Assembly (NCBI GenBank): GCA_020744225.1
Contig: JAGMWG010000013.1
Coordinates: 248,001 to 312,000, forward strand
Reading direction: 5' to 3'
Source: Paraphoma chrysanthemicola
Lineage: Eukaryota; Ascomycota; Dothideomycetes; Pleosporales; Phaeosphaeriaceae
DNA: 64,000 nt
The translations under genes and the position numbers were made by a program. The notes beneath the pieces are model-generated. The model did no database searches. It was not told where the DNA came from and saw only the letters and a list, made by a program, of their open reading frames with translations. Positions 1-8,700 of the stretch are shown here, one piece after another (position 1 is the first letter of the stretch; the number at the start of each line of letters is the position of its first letter).

Positions 1-1178
1 TCTCGGATCATGCCGATGTACTGGAAAATGATCTTTGCAACTTCCTTGTAGTTTTTGAGACCGTCCTCGGTCAATTTGACATTAATGCTGAAAATGCCCG
101 AGCCAGGACAAAGGGTTGAACCTCCCGCACCGAGACCATTTGCCCAGCCTTTGGCCTTGATGTGGGCCAAAATACTGCCCGGCCCTTCGTGGCCGATCAA
201 GTGGCTCAAGTATCTTGACGGCTGAGACTCGTAGAGCTCCTCTTCGTCACGGTAAGCAAACTGTAGCTCCAGAGCTCTCGATTCTAAGACTGGCCTCGCG
301 AAGGTTTGAGTGAGCAGTTCGTTCTTGGTGTAGACGGGCATGTCCCAGCGTCTCCGGCTCAGATCTTTATTCGGCACATTGGCAAATATCTCTCCAACCC
401 ACTCCTCGAGGGTGTCTAAGCTCTCGCAGCCGAGAACTACAAGCTTCATTCTATTTGCCGAATAATGTGTGGAGTGGAACTTGATAAATTCATCTCTTAT
501 CTTGACACCTCGGGCGATGGGCTCGTCGTGCAGGGTCTTCCAGCTTCCTGTCGAAAAGTGGCAGTAGGGATGCTCGGGACTGGCTAGCGCCTTGTTGAGC
601 TGGTGCAACCGCCATGTGTCGTTTTGGAGGTTCTTTTTATTCTCCGAGTCGACGGCTTTGAGTTCGCGATCGACTGTGTCTTCGAGAAAAAGCGGCGAGA
701 TGAAGAACTGGCCAAAGCGGTCGAGAGCCCCCCACAACGGCGAGCTGTCCTTTTCGGTGGACGCGGGCAGGTTAACCTGTGACGCGCTTGGGGTGGGCAC
801 TTTACTGCTGGAGGGCGTGGACGACGGATATGACAGCTCGAAGTAGTAGTTGGTTGATGTCGCCGCGGTAAAGGCATTTGAGTGGCCGCCGTGCGTGGTC
901 AAGAACTTGTTGTACGCGTTCTCCTCGGGATACTTTTCGGTGCCCATGAACAGCAAATGCTCGACGGCGTGGGCAATGCCAGGCATGTCGTCGGCATCGC
1001 TGAAGCTGCCGACATTGACATCGAGGGCCGCACTAGCCTTGTCGGTGCCTGCCTCGTGGATCAAAAGCACTTCTAGCTGGTTGGGCAGGGTGATGACCCT
1101 GTAGGACCGGTCATCGAGCTGCGGCCTCTCCAGGTCCTCTATGCGCGTGGCCGCGCTCCTGGCTAGCTCTTCCCCCAT
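1..1178 (-). CDS. STE23: Insulin-degrading-enzyme-like M16 zinc metalloprotease (Ste23 type), N-terminal part, truncated by window edge
   Basis: This encodes an M16A inverzincin metallopeptidase, the family that includes yeast Ste23/Axl1 (a-factor maturation) and insulysin (degradation of small peptides). One uninterrupted frame runs from an ATG at 1178 to the left edge, giving about 392 residues of a protein that is usually near 1,000. The inverted zinc motif HAVEH is at about residues 70-74 (ligands H70 and H74, catalytic E73), followed by LLFMGTEKYPEENAY. The third ligand is the Glu of VDSEN at about 179. A Ser/Pro-rich loop at about residues 118-145 interrupts the domain, as in other fungal members. 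The sequence continues into the second M16 domain region (HLIGHEGPGS). The start is the first ATG in frame and lies about 30 residues before the conserved core. No signal peptide is visible. The C-terminal half lies outside the window, so activity cannot be judged. Confidence 0.93.
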   Translation of the reverse strand, partial: MGEELARSAATRIEDLERPQLDDRSYRVITLPNQLEVLLIHEAGTDKASAALDVNVGSFSDADDMPGIAHAVEHLLFMGTEKYPEENAYNKFLTTHGGHSNAFTAATSTNYYFELSYPSSTPSSSKVPTPSASQVNLPASTEKDSSPLWGALDRFGQFFISPLFLEDTVDRELKAVDSENKKNLQNDTWRLHQLNKALASPEHPYCHFSTGSWKTLHDEPIARGVKIRDEFIKFHSTHYSANRMKLVVLGCESLDTLEEWVGEIFANVPNKDLSRRRWDMPVYTKNELLTQTFARPVLESRALELQFAYRDEEELYESQPSRYLSHLIGHEGPGSILAHIKAKGWANGLGAGGSTLCPGSGIFSINVKLTEDGLKNYKEVAKIIFQYIGMIR

Positions 1179-1882
1179 TTTGCCTGCTCGTGTCGCTCTA
1201 TGTCGTGTCTGCGCAAGGCTCCGGCGAATGGTAAGCGGGGACGTGGCGGCAGCGCGGAGGGTCGCAGGCTTATATACACGGCGAAGTCGCGGCGAGCTAG
1301 TGGCGGCAAGGGCATGCGCTGAGTCGCTCGAAGCCTCAGTCGTGTAGCAGACAACAGACGACCACGCAGCTGGTGAAGGGACAGTGCGTGTTGGGCGCAG
1401 TTGCACGAGCGACTGACGCCCCAGATGCTGTCGTGCGCCTCGGAAGCTTCGCATCTACTGTTACAGTGCACAGCACCGCCAACTTGCACAGCACAGTAGC
1501 GGGGCGGGACAATGTTGGACAAGCACCGCACCCTACGCTGTTCCTGCCACACGTCTGCCGGCGATGCAGCCTTCCGACTCCAGTGGTCAATGGCACAATG
1601 CTCTGCGGTGCCGCAGCTACAGTAGACTACAAAGAGCGGTGAGACAAGGCTGGGGATGCTGCGGCGGGGAGCATGGAGAGGCTCCGCTGTGCGTCGTCGT
1701 GAACACTGCAATGCCGTGCCTCGAATCGCGTTCCGCCCCACTGGGACGGTAGCGACAACCGAGCAAGCGTCAGCGACGGCGCGACCGGGCCCGATCCTAT
1801 CGCAGGGCTGCATCTACATTACTGTATGTGTGCACCGTTTCGCGCCTCGCTTACTGTGGAGAGCTTCATTAAACTGTCCATC
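1179..1882. other. Intergenic region, divergent promoter of STE23-like and EthD genes
   Basis: This 704-bp GC-rich stretch separates two divergently transcribed genes and should hold both promoters. Open frames on both strands overlap each other and have no recognisable protein features. No RNA gene was seen. Confidence 0.5.
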
Positions 1883-2397
1883 ATGGTGCCAAACGCCTTC
1901 CAAGCCGGCTATCCCAGCACGACTGGCTTCCGCAAGGTAGTCAAAGCGACCATATATGTCAAGAAAAAGGAGGGCATGTCAGACGACGACTTCATTGCCT
2001 ACTACAACACCAAGCATGCCCAGAGCGCTGTCCCGATTTTGCAGCGCCATGGCATTATCAGCTACAGCCTCGTAATCCTCCCGCCTGTTCCTTGAAACTT
2101 CAGACCGGCCTTATCAATCGGGCTGCGGCGCTTGGTAGCTGACAGCAGCAGACGTACCATCTGGAGCGCGACAGGAAGATGATCCAGGACATTATGCACG
2201 GCAAGGCGAAGCTCATGGACTATGACGCCATCTGCACATTTGTGTTTCCGGACTATCTCGCCCTCGCAAAGTTCCTCTACGACAAAGACGGCGCAGCCCT
2301 CAATGGCGATCATGAGCACTTCATGGACGACACCCAGATGAAGATGATGGTCGGAGATGAGTACGTGCTCATCGAGGACGGCAGCAAAGTAAATTGA
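1883..2397 (+). CDS. EthD-domain small protein (dimeric alpha/beta barrel)
   Basis: This is predicted as a 144-residue EthD-type protein of the dimeric alpha/beta-barrel superfamily. Members are small, often dimeric enzymes or cofactors of degradation or polyketide cyclisation. Exon 1 is 1883-2071 and exon 2 is 2152-2397, separated by an 80-nt intron with GTAATC donor and CAG acceptor that keeps phase 0. The N-terminal half shows the family pattern: a strand (KATIYVKKKEGMSDDDF), then YYNTKHAQ with the conserved His, then the next strand (ISYSL). The second half contains a strand (YDAICTFVFPD) and a helix, then a final strand before the C-terminus. The ATG at 1883 is preferred over an upstream one at 1826 because it places the first strand close to the N-terminus as in homologues. 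The substrate is unknown. Confidence 0.8.
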
Positions 2398-2487
2398 TGC
2401 CGTCGCGCAGAAAGTCATAGCTGTCGCTGGGTATCATTGAGTACGTAAACCTGTAGGGAAGTGATTAGAGCACACGTGTGTCTTTGA

Positions 2488-3388
2488 TTACCTTCTGCCT
2501 CCGCCTCCGCCGCGACCTCGGCCTCTCCCCGCCGAGCCCCGAGGTCTTGGGCAATTGGACTGGAGGTGCCCTTTTTGGCCGCACTTGAAGCATTCGACGT
2601 TGCTCATATCTCGCTGCTTGATCTCGCCGGATAGTGACTGCAGACCTCGAAGGCTCATATCTTCGTGAACGTGCCTCGACGGGGCTCTTGGGGAGTCCAT
2701 GTCTGGTCGTGACTCTGCGTTGCGGCCCTTGCGTTTCTCTGCAGCGACTTCGCGTTTCGTCTCTCGTATAAGCGCGGCTGTGGGGTCATCACTGTCATAC
2801 TCTTCAGACGATGATTCCGTCTCGCCCTCGGACTGGTCTGTCTTCTCCATCGCGACTGGCTTCTGTGATGCGTTAGCAAACGTACCAGTTACACCTTGTC
2901 CCACTTGACCCACCTCTTTCCTCTTCACTCCACCCCCGAACGTCTTCCTGATAGGCCGTGCTTCCTCGCTATCGTCCGAGTCGCTACCCGCATCGATCTC
3001 AGCGAAGCCCGCTTGTCTGACCTGGAGCGCATTTTGACGTTTGTCTTCCAGAGGATCTTTGAAGCTCAGCACCCACTTGGTCTCCCCCGCATGTTGTGCT
3101 GCCTTGTCCAATGCCTCCTGTCGCTTCTTCTCTTCTGCGATGACGGCAGACTGTATGATTTCGTGGTCCGGAGTGCCTGGCGTGCCCGGCGCAGATCGGC
3201 CATTCGAAAGACGCGCCTTCTTGGAAGGCGGGCCATTGGGTGTCGACGGTGAAGAAGCAGTGGCTTTGTGCGCAGAGCGCTGCATGAACTGCACTTGTGT
3301 TAGCAACTGTTACGCGTGAGGCACGAGAATGAGCTACCTTCATCGTCATCAGACGACTCGACATGGTCTTGGGCGTACTTGAAGCCAT
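2488..3388 (-). CDS. CCHC zinc-knuckle protein, probably nucleic-acid binding
   Basis: This 283-residue protein is encoded by two exons (3388-3338 and 3288-2488) with a 49-nt intron (GTAGCT...GTGCAG). It has one C-terminal zinc knuckle, CFKCGQKGHLQSNC, followed by an Arg/Gly-rich tail (RGRGRGGGGGRR), a combination typical of single-stranded RNA or DNA binding. The middle is disordered and acidic (SDSDDSEEA, SEGETESSSEEYDSDDP), with basic stretches that could act as nuclear localisation signals (KKARLSNGR, KRKGRN). A short conserved-looking element, KWVLSFKDP, lies near residue 85. The ATG at 3388 is supported by an in-frame splice. No specific function is recognised. Confidence 0.82.
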
Positions 3389-6386
3389 GGTGTATTGAAT
3401 TGTCCAGTGCCGCCTTCCTATGGGACTACACTTTAATGGTGCTGGTGTTCAGCGTATAATAGCTAAATGCATTGCGTCGCGGTTGGCGTTCTGAACTTTT
3501 GGTGTCACGGGCCAACACGCTAATTTAGCGTCGCTGCACCAGAATGCTGCGAGGCTGAACCCCGCTGTCTCTGGAAGTCGTTCTTCTATCAACATCCATC
3601 GAGGATCTGACCTACTACGCTACGCGCTAGTCGGACCTTCCGCTTGTATAACAACTCAAACAATGACACATAACACCTCGTCACGATTGAACTGGACCTT
3701 GCAGAGCCATGCGATTCTATGGCTCATTCCGCACTTGAAGTGGGGAAACCACCAACGATACTTGATTCATATCTCGGGCGCTTTCACTAACTTGATATCT
3801 GGGTACAAACCCTCTCCGAACAACATATAACTCCATGCGACCCGGGTTGTCTCGCCGGTGATTCCGATAATAGGTGCAGAGGACTTCCCTTCCGAAAGCG
3901 AGACCCAAACCCCCAAACATATTCAAGGTTCTGTCAAAACACCTGAGCCTTTTTCCAAACACGTCGGTTTAGAGTACAAGGCTGTTTGATTATGCGCGCA
4001 AGAATAGTGCTTCATCAATCGACGACACGCTTACGCGACCCCCCCGACCATCGTGTCAGTGCTGATACATCCGCACAGCAAATTTTTGGACTCAACCACT
4101 CTTTCTCGTGAAGCGTAAGGTTTTCTGCCGTCGCGGACGCGCCATGCTTTGGCAATAGCAAAGTTCAGCTTGATCGGGACGTGGCAGATGTTGCAGCTCT
4201 TGAGAAAAGCGACAGTTTGAGTTGCTGATATGCTTCGAAAGCGGCCATACGGGATTCTTCTTCGCCCTTGGACGAAATGTGTGCTTGCGAATTACGTGCA
4301 GATAGGGTTGACTGCCATGTTGATATGGTTGATGCTCGACCTGGTGTCAGGTATGGATGTGGTGATTGCCGAGCAGCAGCTGGGGTCATACTCGTGGAAG
4401 AAGAGATGGATGCGGTCTGGGAATTGGCAGAGCGAGTGGATCGGCAAGACATGGTAGACAGGGACGTAGTGGACCCTGCAGCGAGATATAGGCCATCACG
4501 ACAATTTGTCAAAGAGGGCCACGAACTATTTGTATCGCGCGTTCGAGCCTGCGACGGCCGCACCGGCACAATTCAAGCTCTGACACTGGCCAGACAGGCT
4601 TTCCACCAAGCTGCAAATGACACAATTGCCGCGACGCACGATAAGGAATGCGTTGGGTAAGGGATGACATGGCAATTGACGGGCGGCAATGTGAGGGAAG
4701 GTTGCAGGCAGAATATCGGATACGCGAAACCTGATCCAATGGAAGAGGGTTATTGGATCTTCTCAGGGCGCGGAACCGCGGGTGATCCGGCGAGAAAGTG
4801 ATGATCTCGCACACTTGACAAATCGCGGGGGTTTGAGCGGTCTCGGAATGCGCCTAGATGCATACGTGATGGTGTCGGGAGTTTGGTGGTGAGTATTCCA
4901 AATATCCTCAATTGTAATCCGCGCTAATGATCCCGGTCAGCATGGCATCAACCCTTTCGGAACACAAAGCACGACCACAAATGCATCCCTTCCGCATGGA
5001 CTTGAATCGTTCACGTCAACACAGCACACATCATGGTGCCAGGCTAGTAAGCGACATTCGCTTCGTCGTCAATACGTGTCTTGCCTCCACCCGTGCAATT
5101 GCTGCCACGATCGAGCAAGCTTTGGACATTGTGATTCAATTGAGTGTGCCACAGTCCTTGTCAAGGTACGTGTACTCGTTCGCCACGGCTTGATTTGCAA
5201 TGGTTCACAACGTCTCATTTCAAGGTATTTACTCCCACGGTAAAGGACGTTGACTTAAGCCGCTTTAAGAACGTCCTGCACCCACGATATGTATAGTCTA
5301 TACCTTTATGGTTAATCGATACATCCGCTGAACTGCAATTGGTCCAAGTACCTCGCAAAATGGCTGTATCCAAGGGCCCAGCGATTGGTTCGCATTTCCC
5401 CACTCCATGCTGTCCCTACCAGCGATGAGAGGAAGCACAAGCTTGGAGTGACTGACCCGACAGGCTGCGTGTCTATACTATCACACCAAACTTGCTTTGT
5501 GGAGGTATGGTCCGCTACTTGCATGTCTTTACGCGCCAGCCAAGTATCACGAGCAGTCCCAAGCACTTAGTACGCTCTGCAATGTGGAGGCATGTCCCAG
5601 TATTTGAGTTGTGCAAAGTATGGCTTTTCTAGCGCTCACATCTCTTCACGTGGTGTCAGATGCTTTTGGTCAGCCAGCCACAACAAATGGTCTATGCTAC
5701 GCCTTCCTGCCTTCGATGGGAGAACAGATACACCCCTCCGCATCTTTCCACTTGAGGGCAGTGCACGTGTATTCAACCGCTGCCAGGATAACTACAGCTG
5801 CCTAAGAGTAGTAGCCTGGAGAGGGCATCAACATTTCCTCAAGCTTTTGCTGAGAAAGTAGACATGTGCGAAGGTCTTCAGGAGTTTCCTATATTGGACA
5901 TGTTAAGATACAGTATGCATGGACGACGAAGCATCAGGTTGCGACACCGCGAAGGTCGCCCGCCAGACATCTTTGGTCCTTCTGGGTTCGCTGAAACCAG
6001 GAGGAGAGAGCTGCGAGCGAGTGGCGCGGCGGTACGGTCCGCGGGAGAAGCTTCCATACTAGTTCGTTCAGGCTTGACCCCCTTCGCGGGAACCATGGTA
6101 CTGCCTGCCATTTCCACAACTTTTCCTCGGCACTCGTGGATATGAGAAAACCGCGAGAAATGGCTCATCATTCCCAGACCTGTGAGCCTGAAAGGACTTA
6201 TAGACTAGACGCAAGGTTCACTTCAAATGTACCGGCCTCATCCAGTGTGCACTTCAATCCAGGTGCATTAATCACGGCAGCACCGTGCTTAGCTAACGTC
6301 CTTTTGTCACTCCACAACTACATCATGTCAACCAGAATTTGAGCGATCCCAACAATCAACAGCTGCAGCTATTCCCCCGCCCCAAA
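3389..6386. other. 3-kb region without a firm gene
   Basis: No open frame here has a recognisable domain or a clean exon structure. The only coding-like stretch is on the minus strand at about 4270-4560, listed separately. The remainder shows scattered short overlapping frames on both strands and no repeats, tRNA or array that I could see. Confidence 0.5.
4270..4560 (-). pseudogene. Coding-like stretch on minus strand with in-frame stops, possible gene remnant
   Basis: One minus-strand frame reads as a plausible protein, including RVHYVPVYHVLPIHSLCQF and DRIHLFFHEYDPSCC, and its third codon positions are strongly C-biased like the real genes nearby. It is interrupted by a TGA at the upstream side and a TAA on the downstream side, beyond which another plausible segment (IPYGRFRSISATQTVAFLK) follows. 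No start, splice framework or domain could be assigned. It may be an exon of a gene whose other exons I cannot see, or a decayed gene. Confidence 0.25.
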
Positions 6387-8047
6387 ATGACCCTGATGGA
6401 CGACCTTGCGGCTGTCATCTTTGTGTTCACAGCATACAACCTATTCCGACGAGTATCGATCAATATGCACAAGCACTCGCCCAGTTGGTTCATGCTCTCG
6501 TCCAAAGCGACGGCGCACATACAGTGCAACGCTCTGGTGCCGGCAGTCGTCTTCACGTTCGTCGCTCTTTGCATCGTTTGCCTGCGACTGTATAGCCGCG
6601 CAGTATCAAAAGCCGGTGGCCTCCGCATGGAGGACTGGCTCGTTACTATAGCCATGGTGTGTTATTGATGAACAGAAAGCCTGAAGCTAATCAGCCAAGT
6701 CACTTTCGATTGGGATCACTGGCGCCGTTGGGGGTGGTGAGTACATACACACGGATCTGTATGACAGAGAAATATACTGATAGATAAGCAAGAGCTCCAC
6801 CTTGACAATGAGCAGAACGAACCCGACGTATCTGCACAGTCAAAACTGTCCATTGTGCTCAAGGTTTGTTCTCCCCACACAATTGACGCAACGGGCATTC
6901 ACTAACGGCTGGTAGCTCGTCTTTTGCCAGTCCATCTTCTATCACCTCTCTATCAACCTCGTAAAGGCCTCGTTCGCCCTACAATACCTCCGCCTCTTTC
7001 TCCACATCCGACCAGTCGTATACGCGTGCTACATCCTCCTGCTACTCATCCTTGGCGCAACTGCGTGGGGTGTCTTTGGCGTCGTCTTCCTTTGCCGACC
7101 GGTACAAAGCTACTGGAACATCACTATATCGGGAAAGTGCATCAACGCAGAAGACCACTTTGTTTCGACAAGCATCGTCGGCATTGTGCTGGACTGGGCA
7201 ATCTGGATGCTGCCTATACCGGTGGTAGGAAGGCTTAGGCTACCTTATAGACAGAGAATTGGACTTTTGTTTGTATTTGGGTTAGGCGGAGTGTAAGTAC
7301 ACATTCAGGGCTCGGCAGATTTCGTGTCCAGTCAATTGAGTACGGCCTCGTTCAATCCGCACGTTCAAAGAGGGCTGTTTAGCCTGAGAGCATATTATAA
7401 GAAGAAACGAAAGCAGTAAAGATACTTAAGACGCTGTGATGCAGCAACTTTATGTCCAACGCAAACGGAGACGACTTATGGCGACACCTAGTAGTTTCGA
7501 GCCTCAGCTGACACATGTGCTGCAGTGTTTGTATCGTTAGCATCCTGCGACTGGTGCTCGTGCACCATTTTGCACACAGAGACCAAGTCACGAGTCAGTT
7601 CCACACGTCTCAAGATGCAAAACATTTCTCACACGCACAGAATCCGGCACATTCACGCTGATATGGTCCACGGTCGAGATCAATGTGGCCATCATCTGCG
7701 CTTCTCTACTAGTCATGAAGCCGCTTTTCGCTCGCTTCATCCCAGCTCTGGTGTCGGAGCAGCCATTGTCGGCGAGGGAAGATGCAAGAATTTGGAGAGG
7801 TTTGACAGGGCTGCATTTACTGGAAGGAGGATCGCTAGTGGATGAAGAGAAACCGGAGGAGGACCGGAGGAGGACCGGAGGAGGGATACGGCGATTTCAA
7901 TGGGCGAGAGAAGCGCAAGGCACATTGCTGTTCCGGCCAGAGCAAGGGGTCCGACAGGCAGCGCAAGTGCTAGATGGTCATGGTGAGGTTTGCAGTTGTG
8001 CTATTTCACTCCGCACATTTAGAGAGGGCTGTATAGCCTCGGAGTAA
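6387..8047 (+). CDS. SAT4/rhodopsin-domain integral membrane protein (PTH11-like GPCR superfamily)
   Basis: This is a predicted 7-TM membrane protein of the fungal SAT4 (rhodopsin-domain) family, relatives of which act as PTH11-like receptors; most are uncharacterised. Six exons can be joined in frame: 6387-6656, 6700-6736, 6793-6863, 6916-7292, 7526-7593 and 7641-8047, about 409 residues. Family landmarks include GGLRMEDWLVTIAMV at the end of the first exon, then FYHLSINLVKASFALQYLR, CRPVQSYWNI and GKCIN (Cys pair), DWAIWMLPIPV, GLGGVVCIVSILRL, and LIWSTVEINVAIICASL in the last helices. The start is uncertain: an ATG at 6465 is also possible. The fifth intron is 233 nt, long for this locus. 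The C-terminal tail has an 11-nt tandem repeat, and the last codons overlap a short dispersed repeat, so the true stop may differ. The exon 1/2 junction is the least certain. Confidence 0.78.
7351..7416 (+). repeat. Short diverged repeat, copy A, inside the 233-nt intron
   Basis: About 65 nt beginning TTCAATCCGCAC and including AGAGGGCTGTTTAGCCT and AAGAAGAAA align with 8005-8072 with only scattered differences. The copies share TCCGCAC, AGAGGGCTGT, TAGCCT and AAGAAGAAA in the same order and spacing. The repeat lies entirely within an intron of the SAT4-family gene. Confidence 0.6.
7853..7885 (+). repeat. Three tandem copies of an 11-nt unit in coding sequence
   Basis: The unit CCGGAGGAGGA occurs three times head to tail (the last copy ends in G) within the C-terminal tail of the SAT4-family protein. 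Because 11 is not a multiple of three, each copy is read in a different frame (giving PEED, RRR and TGGG type residues). Gain or loss of one copy would change the tail frame. Confidence 0.85.
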
Positions 8048-8072
8048 CTTTGAAGAAGAAATAAAAGGTACA
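8005..8072 (+). repeat. Short diverged repeat, copy B, at the 3' end of the SAT4-family gene
   Basis: This is the second copy of the element at 7351-7416, in the same orientation about 650 nt downstream. It overlaps the last codons and the predicted stop of the membrane-protein gene. No terminal inverted repeats or coding capacity were seen. Confidence 0.6.
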
Positions 8073-8700
8073 AGACTGCTCTGAAGATCTTTAGGCTTCT
8101 GTAATTCAATCAAATCTAGGCTGACCGTCTACTACACTTGAGCTAGGATAGGCACGAATTCTGGTAGAACACTACATGTAGCCGATGACGTATTCAATCT
8201 GCCATGTTGGGTACATCTGGCATGGAGAATCGCACTGCTCGGCATATAAAAACGTTGTGACTGATGGAATCGAGGGTGTCTTGGGGGTTTTAAGATACGC
8301 AGGTCGTCTTGTGCACAGCATCCCGGTGATGCATATGACGGTGATGGCAAGCTTAAGCGTGGGGTGCAAGGAGCTCTGACCTCTGGGCGTTAGCGTTGTG
8401 GAGCTTGCACGGCTCAACTCTTGCAACATCATCACCGCGATTTGAATGCTTGGTCTCCGTCCACGCCTCAAGACTCGACCTTCTCTCCTCGACCTCATCC
8501 ACAAGAAGGACATCGACCAGCTGTCCGCTTCCATCGACCAAGTCCGGCCCGTTCTCGAGGCCGACATTAAGCCGCACCGCGTGCCGCTGCCTACAAGCCC
8601 TCTGCTATCACCGCAGCCAGAGGACCCGAAGCCGCCACCGCCGCGCATTACCTTACAGGAAGATAGCGAAGAGGAAGAGCGAAAGAAAACAGTAGCCAAG
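8073..8700. other. Region upstream of VMA1, with an in-frame 85-codon upstream extension
   Basis: This region holds the VMA1 promoter and 5' leader. From an ATG at 8446 the frame stays open into the VMA1 start codon at 8701, reading as an acidic, Pro-rich peptide (SPLLSPQPEDPKPPPPRI, then EDSEEEERKK). Whether this is translated is unknown. The rest shows nothing recognisable. Confidence 0.5.

Noticed and set aside
1163..1813. A 216-codon minus-strand frame upstream of the STE23-like start
   Set aside because: It is in a different frame from the protease, Arg/Cys-rich and without a domain; the region is best read as promoter.
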